Assembly: GCF_902459695.1 (NCBI RefSeq)
Contig: NZ_CABPRZ010000005.1
Location: 1 to 64,000 of the forward strand
Reading direction: 5' to 3'
DNA length: 64,000 nucleotides
DNA from: Pandoraea terrae
Lineage (GTDB): Bacteria; Pseudomonadota; Gammaproteobacteria; Burkholderiales; Burkholderiaceae
Shown: positions 34,193 through 42,997 of the stretch, in pieces
Layout: each line of letters begins with the position of its first letter
How positions within the stretch are numbered: position 1 is the stretch's first letter
Notes under the pieces: model-generated
Seen by the model: only the letters and a program-made list of their open reading frames with translations
Told to the model about the DNA's origin: nothing
Database searches by the model: none
Program-made: the position numbers and the translations under genes

Positions 34193-35497
34193 ATGACGGC
34201 TTCGCCCGATAATACGCCGCCCCGCGACAATCCTTTGTGGCGCTTGCCCGATGTCGCGGCCGCGCTGACCGACGCATCTGACGCCTGGTCGTCCGGCGCG
34301 GCGGCGGCGCTCGGCCCTTTGCGCCGCGCCAACCGGATGCTGCAGACCAGCGGCCACGCCGATTGGGCCTTGCAAGGCGAATGCCTGGTGCAGGCGATTG
34401 CAGAGGCGGCCTACGGTTCGTCGGCAAGCACCGACGCGCTGCGCAACGCCTTGCGCGAGTTCGAACGGGAGGTCTGGCGCGCCGGCGCGCCGCCGGCCGA
34501 GTCGGTGCGGGTCTGGCCCGGCGCCCCCACCGCCGGCGAGACAATGGCCGCAGGCTGGCCCCTGGCCCGCGCGCGCACTGGCCCCATGTCCGGCGCCGCT
34601 GCACCGTTGCGAGCTGGCGTGGAGCGCGCCCTGCTGCGCCTGCTGCGCGCCGACAGCGATGCCGCGCAGACAGCCGTCGCCCTCGGTCACCTGCATGACC
34701 TGGCATCGGACCTGCATCGTCTGGGCGGGAGCGCGCCGCTGGACTTCTGGCGGCTGGCGGCCGCCTGGCTGAGCCACCTTCGCACCTTGCCGGCGCCGCT
34801 GAGCCTGCACTCAAAGCGGCTTGCGGGCAAGATGAACCTCGTGTTGCGCCGCCAGTTGACACCCCCCGAGCCCCTCCCAGCCGGGCCCGAGGCGGCGCCC
34901 ATCCCGGAGCGCACGGACGACCCTGGCCGCGACATGCTGCTATGTCTGGCCACCTGGCAGGCACAGGTGCCGTCGACCGGTCACGAGCGGCTGCTGGCCG
35001 ACTTCGGCATTTTGCGGCGCAGCAATGTCTTGCCTCCTGCGCTCGCCGGGGCGGGCCTCGCCGAAGACAAACAGAATGCAGGCCTCAATCCGCATGACTG
35101 GCTGCGGTTTGGCCCTTTGGCCGTTCGCCTCGATGTTTGTCAGGCGTTTCTGAGTTTGGCGGACGAAGCGCTGCCGAATCTCTCCGATCCCGCTGTCGTC
35201 GCGCGGGTTGCGGATTACGCGGGCGCGATCGGCCTGGCGCCTGTGGCGCGCCTGGCCGCTGCGCTGGCGGCGACCGGCGAGCGGCTGGCCGCACACCCGG
35301 CGGCAAAGCCCGGCGGCCCGGCGGCGCTGGCGGTCGGCGTGAAGGCCTTGCGGGGCATGCTGCATCAGTTCGCGGCCGACGCGTATCCCGACACCCGGCC
35401 GGATCTCATCGCCGACCTGGGCCAATGGCGTGAAGGCGCGCTCGACGCCGCGGCGGTGTCCCGGCGTCTGGCGACCGGCGACGGCGATCCGTGCTAA
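34193..35497 (+). CDS. Uncharacterised helical protein (possible relic of a PilL/ChpA-type N-terminus)
   Basis: This 434-residue soluble protein is rich in Ala, Leu and Arg, almost entirely helical by composition, with no signal peptide and no transmembrane span. Repeated helix-pair segments such as ALGPLRRANRMLQTSG near 40 and LRADSDAAQTAVALGHLHDL near 150 recall the degenerate Hpt-like repeats at the start of ChpA/PilL. No conserved Hpt histidine motif is seen. In many relatives the rubredoxin gene is followed by type IV pilus chemotaxis genes, which gives weak support. A good GGCAGGAGA site precedes the ATG. I do not recognise a named family. Confidence 0.7.
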   Translation: MTASPDNTPPRDNPLWRLPDVAAALTDASDAWSSGAAAALGPLRRANRMLQTSGHADWALQGECLVQAIAEAAYGSSASTDALRNALREFEREVWRAGAPPAESVRVWPGAPTAGETMAAGWPLARARTGPMSGAAAPLRAGVERALLRLLRADSDAAQTAVALGHLHDLASDLHRLGGSAPLDFWRLAAAWLSHLRTLPAPLSLHSKRLAGKMNLVLRRQLTPPEPLPAGPEAAPIPERTDDPGRDMLLCLATWQAQVPSTGHERLLADFGILRRSNVLPPALAGAGLAEDKQNAGLNPHDWLRFGPLAVRLDVCQAFLSLADEALPNLSDPAVVARVADYAGAIGLAPVARLAAALAATGERLAAHPAAKPGGPAALAVGVKALRGMLHQFAADAYPDTRPDLIADLGQWREGALDAAAVSRRLATGDGDPC

Positions 35498-35605
35498 AGT
35501 CATCTAAGGGGCAGCTGTCGTCGGCTGCCGATACCGGCGCCGGCGTGGCGCGAGCAATGGGAAGCCCGCGCCGGACGGCCACCAGGCTCTGATAAACTTG
35601 GCCCT

Positions 35606-36175
35606 ATGCCGAACGATCGCATCAACCTTACGAATCAGTTTCTGATCGCCATGCCCGGCATGGCCGATCCCACTTTTTCCGGCACCGTCGTGTATCTGTG
35701 CGAACACAGTGAGCGCGGCGCCATCGGACTCGTCATCAACCGGCCGACCGATATCGATCTGCAATCGCTGTTCGACCGCCTCGACCTCAAGCTGGAAATC
35801 GAACCGCTCGTGCATCAGCCCGTCTTCTTTGGCGGTCCCGTGCAGACGGAGCGCGGATTCGTGCTGCACGAAGCGACCGGGACAACGTATAGCTCGTCGC
35901 TGTCGGTGCCGGGCGGCCTCGAGATGACCACGTCCAAGGATGTCCTCGAAGCCGTCGCCCATGGCGGCGGCCCGAGCCGCTTCTTGCTCACGCTCGGCCA
36001 CTCCGGCTGGAGCGCCGGGCAGCTCGAAGACGAAATCAGCAAGAACGGCTGGCTGACTGTCGCCGCCGATCCGGGCATCGTCTTCGAAGTGCCGCCTGCC
36101 GAGCGCTTCGAAGCCGCGCTTGCGCTGCTCGGCATTTCGTCGAGCATGTTGTCGGCCGACGCGGGTCACGCATGA
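35606..36175 (+). CDS. yqgE: YqgE/AlgH family protein
   Basis: This 189-residue cytosolic protein of the AlgH family has unknown biochemical function. It has the typical start [20 protein letters not shown] and [20 protein letters not shown], and the central [15 protein letters not shown]. The length matches the family. Its stop overlaps the ruvX start by 4 bp (ATGA). TAAACT just 8-13 nt before the ATG and the absence of a Shine-Dalgarno raise the chance of a very short leader. Confidence 0.93.
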   Translation: MPNDRINLTNQFLIAMPGMADPTFSGTVVYLCEHSERGAIGLVINRPTDIDLQSLFDRLDLKLEIEPLVHQPVFFGGPVQTERGFVLHEATGTTYSSSLSVPGGLEMTTSKDVLEAVAHGGGPSRFLLTLGHSGWSAGQLEDEISKNGWLTVAADPGIVFEVPPAERFEAALALLGISSSMLSADAGHA

Positions 36176-36591
36176 CGGCTGGCAGTGCAACGGTGCTTGC
36201 CTTCGACTACGGCGAGCGCCGCATCGGCGTCGCCGTGGGCAACATGCTGCTGCGTGAGGCGCGCGCGCTGACCATCATCGCCAATACCAATCGCGACGTC
36301 CGTTTCGCCGAGACCGGCCGCGTCATCGCTGAATGGCAGCCCGAACTGATTGTCGTGGGCTTGCCGACGCATCCCGATGGCGCGCCGCATGCGATGACGC
36401 AGCAATGCAAACGTTTCGGCAACCAGGTCAACGGCCGTTTCGACGTGCCCGTCGTCTGGGTCGATGAACGCTACTCGTCGGTGGCTGCGGCAGCCGCACT
36501 CGCGCAAGCGGGTCAGGCGGGCGGCCCGCTCGATGCCGAGGCCGCGCGCATCATCCTGCAACAATACTTCGATGAAAATGCGTCCCACTGA
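36172..36591 (+). CDS. ruvX: Holliday junction resolvase-like protein RuvX (YqgF)
   Basis: YqgF is an RNase H-fold nuclease needed for pre-16S rRNA 5' processing and named as a putative resolvase. Its 139 residues carry the first catalytic Asp in [16 protein letters not shown] near 8-23, the Glu in [16 protein letters not shown] near 58 and the last Asp in [13 protein letters not shown] near 97. It is coupled to yqgE by ATGA and followed by pyrB. In related genomes pyrR often sits between them; it is absent here. Confidence 0.93.
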   Translation: MTAGSATVLAFDYGERRIGVAVGNMLLREARALTIIANTNRDVRFAETGRVIAEWQPELIVVGLPTHPDGAPHAMTQQCKRFGNQVNGRFDVPVVWVDERYSSVAAAAALAQAGQAGGPLDAEAARIILQQYFDENASH

Positions 36592-36667
36592 AGCGCAAGC
36601 GCTGTCCGGCGCATGGCTCGCACCGATTCGCACGGCGCATGGCATCGCGCCGGAGGGTGCTGCATGA
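36572..36667 (+). CDS. Possible 31-aa leader or coupling peptide overlapping pyrB start
   Basis: A short frame, [20 protein letters not shown] and 11 more residues, begins inside the end of ruvX and stops at 36665-36667, overlapping the pyrB ATG as ATGA. It could couple pyrB translation to ruvX, or be a chance frame. There is no separate strong Shine-Dalgarno. It fills the place where pyrR is found in relatives but does not resemble PyrR. Confidence 0.3.
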   Translation: MKMRPTEAQALSGAWLAPIRTAHGIAPEGAA

Positions 36668-37632
36668 TCAAGGGCCATCCGCAACTGACCCGAAACGGCG
36701 AGCTCAAGCATCTGCTGACCGTCGAAGGCCTGCCCCGGCAGGTCGTCACGCATATCCTCGATACCGCAGCGCAATTTGTCACCCCGGCCGAAGGCGGGGA
36801 CGGCGAACTCGGGAAGGTCCCGCTGCTGCGCGGTAAATCGGTCTTCAATCTGTTCTTCGAAAACTCGACACGCACGCGCACGACCTTCGAGATCGCCGCG
36901 CAGCGCCTGTCGGCCGATGTCCAGAATCTGAATATCAATGCTTCGTCGACGAGCAAGGGCGAGTCGCTGCTCGACACAATCAACAACCTGTCGGCGATGC
37001 ATGCGGACATGTTCGTGGTGCGTCATGCGGAATCGGGCGCCCCTTACCTGATCGCGCAGCACTGCCCGCCGCATGTGCATGTCATCAATGCGGGCGATGG
37101 ACGTCACGCGCACCCTACGCAAGGGTTGCTCGACATGTACACGATCCGTCATTTCAAAAAGGATTTTACGAACCTGACGGTCGCGATCGTCGGTGACATT
37201 CTGCACTCGCGCGTGGCGCGTTCCGACATTCATGCGCTGACGACGCTCGGCGTACCGGAAGTGCGCGCCATCGGGCCGCGAACGTTGCTGCCCACCGGGC
37301 TCGAACATCTCGGCGTGCGCGTGTTCCACGACATGGACGAAGGTCTCAAAGGCGTCGATGTCGTGATCATGCTGCGCCTGCAAAACGAACGGATGAGCGG
37401 CGCGCTGCTGCCGTCGGCGGGCGAGTACTTCAAGTATTACGGCCTGACACCCGCCCGCCTCGCGCGGGCCAAGCCCGATGCGATCGTGATGCATCCGGGG
37501 CCGATGAATCGTGGTGTCGAGATCGATTCGGCCGTGGCTGACGGTCCGCAATCCGTGATTCTCAATCAGGTGACGTTCGGCATCGCCGTGCGCATGGCCG
37601 TGATGAGCATCGTGGCCGGCCACAACCACTGA
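36664..37632 (+). CDS. pyrB: Aspartate carbamoyltransferase catalytic subunit
   Basis: PyrB joins carbamoyl phosphate and aspartate in the first committed step of pyrimidine synthesis. The 322-residue protein has the carbamoyl-phosphate loop [12 protein letters not shown] near 64, [10 protein letters not shown] near 92, [15 protein letters not shown] near 147 and [12 protein letters not shown] near 276. The length and an N-terminal extension before RNGELKHLL match the class A ATCases that assemble with a dihydroorotase homologue, which is the next gene (7 bp gap). Confidence 0.96.
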   Translation: MIKGHPQLTRNGELKHLLTVEGLPRQVVTHILDTAAQFVTPAEGGDGELGKVPLLRGKSVFNLFFENSTRTRTTFEIAAQRLSADVQNLNINASSTSKGESLLDTINNLSAMHADMFVVRHAESGAPYLIAQHCPPHVHVINAGDGRHAHPTQGLLDMYTIRHFKKDFTNLTVAIVGDILHSRVARSDIHALTTLGVPEVRAIGPRTLLPTGLEHLGVRVFHDMDEGLKGVDVVIMLRLQNERMSGALLPSAGEYFKYYGLTPARLARAKPDAIVMHPGPMNRGVEIDSAVADGPQSVILNQVTFGIAVRMAVMSIVAGHNH

Positions 37633-37639
37633 ATTCTCC

Positions 37640-38902
37640 ATGAAAATCCATCTGCAAGGCGGGCGCGTGATCGATCCAGCCACCGGCGCCGATGCCGGGC
37701 AGGACCTGTTCATCGCCGCGGGCACGATCGTGGGCGTGGGGCAGGCGCCGTCCGATTTCACCGCGAACCGGATACTGGACGCGCGCGGACTTGCCGTGAT
37801 GCCGGGGATCATCGATCTGGCCGTGCGCGGCGCGGCGCAAGGCCCGGAAGCGGCGGCTGCGCTGGCGGGCGGCGTCACGAGCGTCGTGTGCCCGCCGGAT
37901 GCCCGGCCGGTGCTCGACGAACCCGAGCGGGTCGAAATGCTGCGCTATCGCGCGCGCCAACCGCATCAGGCGCACGTGTTGCCGCTGGGTGCGCTGACGG
38001 TCGGGCTCGCCGGCAAGGTCATCACCGAAATGGGCCAACTGATGGCCGCCGGCTGCGTCGGTCTGTCGCAAGGCAACGCGCCGATCGCGGACACGAAGAC
38101 GCTCTTGCGCGCCTTGCTGTACGCGCACACCTACGGTTTCACGGTGTGGTTGCGTCCCCAGGATGCCGCGCTCTCGCAAGGCGGCGTCGCGGCGGACGGT
38201 GCCGTCGCATCGCGCCTCGGGCTGGCGGGCATTCCTGCAGCGGCCGAAACGATCGCACTGTTCACGATCCTCGAACTCGTGCGCGCGACGGGTGCACGCG
38301 TACACCTGTGCCGCCTGTCGACTGCGGCGGGTATCGCGCTCGTGCGCGCGGCGAAGACGGAAGGGTTGCCGGTGACGTGCGACGTTGGCGCCAACTATCT
38401 GCATCTGACCGACATGGACATCGGCTACTTCGACACCCAATGCCGGCTCGATCCGCCGCTGCGCGGCCAGCGCGACCGCGAAGCGATTCGTCAGGCAGTG
38501 CGCGACGGCACCGTCGATGCCGTCTGCTCCGATCACACACCGGTGACCGACGATGCCAAACTGCTGCCGTTCGGCGAGGCCAAGCCGGGGGCATCGGGGC
38601 TCGAACTGCTGCTGTCGCTGGTCCTCAAATGGGCCGACGAAGCGCGTGTGCCGCTGGTTTCGGCGCTGGCGCGCGTGACGACCGGACCGGCGGCGCTGCT
38701 GGGCCGTGCAGGTGCCGAAGCGGGGCGCATCGCCGTGGGCGCGCCGGCCGATCTGTGCCTGTTCGATCCGGCGGCGCATTGGAAGGTGGACGCGCATGTG
38801 TTGCGCAGCGGCGGCCGTAATACGCCGTTCCTTGGCTACGAACTCCCGGGGCGGGTGCGCGCGACGTTGGTCGGCGGGCATGTCGCCTTCGAACAATCTT
38901 GA
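37640..38902 (+). CDS. Inactive dihydroorotase homologue PyrC' (PyrX)
   Basis: This 420-residue amidohydrolase-fold protein follows pyrB. The metal-binding HxH of active dihydroorotases (consensus PGxxDxHxHxREPG) reads PGIIDLAVRGAAQGP near residue 54. The later metal His of the HVSTAE type reads CRLSTAAGI near 221. CSDHTPVTDD near 296 keeps the Asp-His. The loss of zinc ligands is the hallmark of PyrC', which in Pseudomonas is needed structurally for the ATCase holoenzyme but has no activity. A working PyrC should lie elsewhere in the genome. The frame overlaps plsC by 23 bp. Confidence 0.88.
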   Translation: MKIHLQGGRVIDPATGADAGQDLFIAAGTIVGVGQAPSDFTANRILDARGLAVMPGIIDLAVRGAAQGPEAAAALAGGVTSVVCPPDARPVLDEPERVEMLRYRARQPHQAHVLPLGALTVGLAGKVITEMGQLMAAGCVGLSQGNAPIADTKTLLRALLYAHTYGFTVWLRPQDAALSQGGVAADGAVASRLGLAGIPAAAETIALFTILELVRATGARVHLCRLSTAAGIALVRAAKTEGLPVTCDVGANYLHLTDMDIGYFDTQCRLDPPLRGQRDREAIRQAVRDGTVDAVCSDHTPVTDDAKLLPFGEAKPGASGLELLLSLVLKWADEARVPLVSALARVTTGPAALLGRAGAEAGRIAVGAPADLCLFDPAAHWKVDAHVLRSGGRNTPFLGYELPGRVRATLVGGHVAFEQS

Positions 38903-39776
38903 CCGTCAGGATGTCCCGACCGTGTTGCTGATCAGGAAGTTTCGAATCGCCGCGCATCTTGCGCGCGGCCTGCTCACCTGCCTGCTGCTGTTTCCTCGCT
39001 TGAGCGAAGCTCAGAAGCAGGCCCGTATCCAGGCGTGGTCGCGTCGGCTGCTGGCATTGTGCGGCATGCGTTTGGCGGTCGAAGCGGCCGCGCCGCTGGC
39101 GACGCAGACCCACCGTACCGGTGTGATGCTGCTGTGCAATCACGTGTCCTGGATCGACATTTTCGCGATCAACGCATGGCATCCCGTGCGCTTTGTCGCG
39201 AAGTCCGAGATTCGCGGCTGGCCGCTCGTCGGCTGGCTGGCTGCGCAAACCGGCACGATTTTCCTGCAGCGCGAGCGCCGCGCCGATGCGAAACGCATCA
39301 TGCACTACCTGGCGGAATGTCTGCAGGGCGGCGAAATCATCACCGTGTTTCCGGAAGGCACCACGACCGACGGACGCAGTCTTCTGCCGTTTCACGCCAA
39401 TCTGCTGCAGGCGCCGCTGGTCACCGGCACGCCGGTGCAGCCGCTGTGTCTTTTCTATACGGACGAGGCCAGCGGCGCGCAGACGATGGCGCCGGCCTAT
39501 ATTGGCGAGACGAGTCTCGTGGAGTCCATCGACATGATCCTGCGCGCGCCACCGATGGTGGTGCGCCTGGCGGTCGGTCCCGCATTGATGCCCGAGGCCG
39601 ATCAGCACCGCCGCGAATTCGCATATGCGGCGCAGACTGCGGTCGGTGCGGCCCTGCAGGGATTTCTGCCGGAAGCCATGCTGCCGGAGATGTCGGGCAA
39701 TGGCGCTACCGGGACGCGGCTGGCCGCGGCGTCGGAAGTGCCGGACGCCGACGACGCCGAGGCGGTCCGGATCTGA
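38880..39776 (+). CDS. plsC: 1-acyl-sn-glycerol-3-phosphate acyltransferase
   Basis: PlsC transfers a second acyl chain to lysophosphatidate at the inner membrane. The 298-residue protein has one N-terminal hydrophobic segment (IAAHLARGLLTCLLLF), the acceptor motif NHVSWIDIF (HX4D) near 83, a substrate-binding block FLQRERRADAKR near 127 and FPEGTTTDGRSLLPF near 155. The ATG at 38880 overlaps the pyrC' 3' end. A GTG at 38922 with AGGA upstream is an alternative start. The stop codon abuts the apaH stop within TGATCA. Confidence 0.9.
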   Translation: MSPSNNLDRQDVPTVLLIRKFRIAAHLARGLLTCLLLFPRLSEAQKQARIQAWSRRLLALCGMRLAVEAAAPLATQTHRTGVMLLCNHVSWIDIFAINAWHPVRFVAKSEIRGWPLVGWLAAQTGTIFLQRERRADAKRIMHYLAECLQGGEIITVFPEGTTTDGRSLLPFHANLLQAPLVTGTPVQPLCLFYTDEASGAQTMAPAYIGETSLVESIDMILRAPPMVVRLAVGPALMPEADQHRREFAYAAQTAVGAALQGFLPEAMLPEMSGNGATGTRLAAASEVPDADDAEAVRI

Positions 39777-40637
39777 TCAGCCTTGCGGCGCCGCCTTGGC
39801 GGTCTGTACCTTGGCGAACGGATCGCGCGACTGCCGGCAGTCGACCTGCAGGACTTCGCGATCTGCCGGATCGGCTGTCAGCTTGACGGCCGTGAGCTTG
39901 CCGCCCCACACGCAGCCCGTGTCGAGGCCGAGCAGATTCTCGCGCATCACGAACCCCAACGCCGACCAGTGCCCGAACACGACGGTGGTGTCGGCCGTCT
40001 TGCGCCCGGGGGCGTCGAACCAGGGTGCGAAGCCCGGCGGCGCGGCGTCGGCGCCTTCCTTGATCTTGAAGTCCATGCGTCCGTCAGCGGTGCAGAAGCG
40101 CAGCCGCGTGAGCGCGTTGATGGTCAGTCGATGGCGGTCTTCGTCGACGAGATGGTCTTGCCATTGATCCGGCTGGTTGCCGAACATGCGGCCGAGGAAG
40201 GCCTTCCAGTCGGGGCCGCGCAGGGCGTTCTCGACGTCCCGCGCCAGGGTAACGGTCTGCGCGGCCGTCCATTGCGGCACAACGCCCGCGTGCACCATCA
40301 GATATCCGCGCGCGTAGTGCGCGAGCGGCCGGTGACGGACCCAGTCGATCAGCACGTCCCGGTCGGGCGCCATGAGGATGTCGTCGATGGTGTCGGACGC
40401 ATGCGTCAAACGCACGCCGGCGGCGACAGCCAGAAGGTGCAGGTCGTGGTTGCCGAGCACGACGGTCGCCCGCGAACCGAGCGACATGACGTGGCGCAGG
40501 GTGCCGACCGAATCGGGACCGCGGTTGACGAGATCGCCGGGAAGCCACACGTCCGCATCAGCGGGCAGGCGGGCGATCAGCGTTTCCAGGGAAGTCAGGC
40601 AACCCTGCAGGTCGCCGATGGCGTAAGTCGTACGCAT
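39777..40637 (-). CDS. apaH: Bis(5'-nucleosyl)-tetraphosphatase, symmetrical (ApaH)
   Basis: ApaH hydrolyses Ap4A to two ADP and also removes Np4 caps from RNA. The 286-residue metallophosphatase has YAIGDLQGCLTSLETLI at residues 5-21, DVWLPGDLVNRGPDS near 36 and VVLGNHDLHLLAVA near 62. VHAGVVPQW near 121 and FGHWSALG near 227 complete the family pattern. The start at 40637 has AGAGAG upstream. It is the last gene on the minus strand after the glycan cluster, 61 bp behind the WecA-like gene. Confidence 0.95.
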   Translation of the reverse strand: MRTTYAIGDLQGCLTSLETLIARLPADADVWLPGDLVNRGPDSVGTLRHVMSLGSRATVVLGNHDLHLLAVAAGVRLTHASDTIDDILMAPDRDVLIDWVRHRPLAHYARGYLMVHAGVVPQWTAAQTVTLARDVENALRGPDWKAFLGRMFGNQPDQWQDHLVDEDRHRLTINALTRLRFCTADGRMDFKIKEGADAAPPGFAPWFDAPGRKTADTTVVFGHWSALGFVMRENLLGLDTGCVWGGKLTAVKLTADPADREVLQVDCRQSRDPFAKVQTAKAAPQG

Positions 40638-40698
40638 CTCTCTGATTGGTGCCGTCTTGTCATGTCGGGGCGGACACCGCACGGATGCCGCCATGAGG

Positions 40699-41790
40699 TT
40701 ATTTCTTGTAGATCAGCCAGCGCGGCGCCTTGAAGCGCACGATACGCAGATACAGCCAGACGTACATCACCATGAAGGCCACGCAACCGCCTGCGAGAAC
40801 CCACGTGTGCCGCCAGAACACCGTCGCCGGAATCACTGCCAACAAGCATAACAGCCAAAGGTAGGGCGAAGTCAGGGAATTGCGCTGCGTGAGGGCGCTG
40901 GCGGTGCGTGCGCCGACTGCCCAGCGCATCAGGCGCTTGTAGACGAGCATGTGCAGATGCACCCCGTCGGGGATGCCGGGTGACATGCCGCGCACGAAAC
41001 GCTTGCGGTAAATCGAGAAACAGACCTCAAACACAGGGTAGATGACCATCAGGGCCGGATACCAGGGCGACACTTGCGGGTTGCGCATGACGAGCAGGAT
41101 CGACACTTCCGCGAGCATGAATCCCACGAAATACGCGCCGCCGTCGCCAAGGAAGATCAGTCCGCCCGGAAAATTCAGGATGAAGAAGCCGAGCATCGCG
41201 CCGATCATGATCATCGACGTCGTCAGCACGACCGGGTCCTGCACCTGAAAGCCGACGTAGCCGAGCGAGGCGAACATCATCACCGCGACCATCGCCGCGA
41301 GGCCGTTGAACCCGTCGATGATGTTGATCGCGTTGGCCATGCCGGCGGTGCACAGGACGGTCAGCGCGACCGATACCGTCGTGACGGTCAGGAGCTTGTC
41401 GAGCAAGCCGATGTCGATACGGGAAATGTGAATGCCGAGCGCCGCGTAGGCGAACACCGCTGCGACCATGGTTGCCAGCAGGCGTGCGCGCGGCGACACG
41501 CGTTTCGTCACGTCTTCCAGGAAGCCGCTGGCGAACGCCGGCAAGCCGCAAGCGGTGAGCAACAGGATGCTGCGCGCGACCGCGGGATAGCGGGGCGCCA
41601 GCGCCACGGCAGCCACGATCAGTCCGAGCAGGATGCCGACGCCGCCGACGCGCGGTACCGGACGGGCATGGAATTTCTGGACTCCCGCGATATCGCTGTC
41701 GCCGGAAAAGCGCGCATGGACATGCGCGTAGCGGACAATCAGCAGGGTCGCGATGAACGAGACCACGAAGGCGATGACGAGACTGAGCAT
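40699..41790 (-). CDS. WecA/MraY-family undecaprenyl-phosphate sugar-1-phosphate transferase
   Basis: This 363-residue inner-membrane enzyme of glycosyltransferase family 4 (PNPT) has about 11 spans. It moves a sugar phosphate, probably HexNAc-1-P, from UDP-sugar to undecaprenyl phosphate, starting a lipid-linked glycan. The Mg-binding and catalytic motifs are NIIDGFNGLAAM near 152, FLGDGGAYFVGFML near 210 and a His-rich loop PDGVHLHMLVYKR near 265. It is the last glycan gene of the minus-strand cluster, 58 bp after a GT4 glycosyltransferase. The exact sugar cannot be told. Confidence 0.9.
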   Translation of the reverse strand: MLSLVIAFVVSFIATLLIVRYAHVHARFSGDSDIAGVQKFHARPVPRVGGVGILLGLIVAAVALAPRYPAVARSILLLTACGLPAFASGFLEDVTKRVSPRARLLATMVAAVFAYAALGIHISRIDIGLLDKLLTVTTVSVALTVLCTAGMANAINIIDGFNGLAAMVAVMMFASLGYVGFQVQDPVVLTTSMIMIGAMLGFFILNFPGGLIFLGDGGAYFVGFMLAEVSILLVMRNPQVSPWYPALMVIYPVFEVCFSIYRKRFVRGMSPGIPDGVHLHMLVYKRLMRWAVGARTASALTQRNSLTSPYLWLLCLLAVIPATVFWRHTWVLAGGCVAFMVMYVWLYLRIVRFKAPRWLIYKK

Positions 41791-41848
41791 GGCTGGGTGG
41801 TGCGGCTGGCGCCGGCAGGGGCGCCGGTAAAAATCAGGACGAAGGGTA

Positions 41849-42997
41849 TCAGGCAACCGTGGCCAGAATCCGGAAATACTGCGCGATTACCACGCGCTCA
41901 TCGAATTCGCGCGCTACTTTAGCACGCCCCGCCTCGCCCATGCGCTGGAGTGCGTCGGCGGGCCGGCCGGCCACGTCGCGCATGCGGTCCGTCAACGCGG
42001 CGCCGTCGCGCACCGGCACCTGCCAGCCGGTCACGCCGTCGTCGACGACATCGCGGCAACCGGGCGCGTCGCTCGCGATTACCGGACGGCACAGCGCACC
42101 GGCCTCCAGCAAGGTGCGCGGCAGTCCTTCGCGATATGACGGCAGCACGATGCAATGCGCCTGTGCCATCAGCGGCCGCACGTCCGGCGTCGTGCCGAGA
42201 TATTCGATAATGCCTTCGCGCTGCCAGGCATCGACTTCCTCGCGCGTGACCGCCGTCGGGTTGGCGACGTCGGCCGGCCCGAGGATCTGGCACGTAACGT
42301 TCGGCATTTCGCGTTTGAGTGCACGCGCGGCCTCGACATACTCCAGCACGCCCTTGTCGCGCAGCAGGCGGCAGATCAGCAGGAAACGGAAGGCCGTCGG
42401 CCCGTCGGGGGCCCCGTTGGCGGCTGGCACTGCCGGCGGCCACGGCGCTGCGGCGAAATGCGCCAGATCGACACCTTCGCCGGGCAACAGCCGCGTCTTG
42501 TGAAGCGCCACGAGCCCGCCGTCGACGAAGGCGCGATGGTCTTCCGGATTGAGGAACCAGTTCTCGCGGGTATGACGGAAGGCGTAGCGGTACAGGCCGC
42601 GCGCGATGCGGGTCGTGAGCGAATCGTTGATGAACACGTAGCCCAGTCCGGTCGTCACGGAGATCGCCGGGATGCCCGCCCAATGGGCGGCGATCGAGCC
42701 GTAAATGTTCGGCTTGATGGTGTAATGCAAGATGACAGCAGGACGCAGGCGCCGGTACAGACGATACAGGCGGCCGGTCAGCGCCAGATCCTGCAACGGA
42801 TTCGTGCCCTTGGCCGCCATCGGCATCAGGTGCACCACGCACCCCATGGCGCGCAACGGTTCGGCGAATTCGTCGTCGGGCGCCGCCACGTGCACGGGGT
42901 GGCCGGCGGCAAGCATGGCCGCGATCGGACCGCGCCGGAAGTTATAGATCGACCAGAACGTATTGGAACACAGGAGAACGGGACGGCTGTCGGTCAT
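41849..42997 (-). CDS. Glycosyltransferase family 4 (WbpL-partner/PglA-like)
   Basis: This 382-residue GT-B enzyme starts VLLCSNTFWSIYNFRRGPI and has an N-terminal acceptor domain with ILHYTIKPNIYGSIAAHWAG near 90. The C-terminal nucleotide-sugar domain has RLLRDKGVLEYVEAARAL near 208 and the EX7E motif region PSYREGLPRTLLEAGALCRP near 290. The pattern fits transferases that add the second sugar to a lipid-linked HexNAc. Its ATG overlaps the preceding gene's stop (ATGA), so it is translationally coupled. Confidence 0.9.
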   Translation of the reverse strand: MTDSRPVLLCSNTFWSIYNFRRGPIAAMLAAGHPVHVAAPDDEFAEPLRAMGCVVHLMPMAAKGTNPLQDLALTGRLYRLYRRLRPAVILHYTIKPNIYGSIAAHWAGIPAISVTTGLGYVFINDSLTTRIARGLYRYAFRHTRENWFLNPEDHRAFVDGGLVALHKTRLLPGEGVDLAHFAAAPWPPAVPAANGAPDGPTAFRFLLICRLLRDKGVLEYVEAARALKREMPNVTCQILGPADVANPTAVTREEVDAWQREGIIEYLGTTPDVRPLMAQAHCIVLPSYREGLPRTLLEAGALCRPVIASDAPGCRDVVDDGVTGWQVPVRDGAALTDRMRDVAGRPADALQRMGEAGRAKVAREFDERVVIAQYFRILATVA

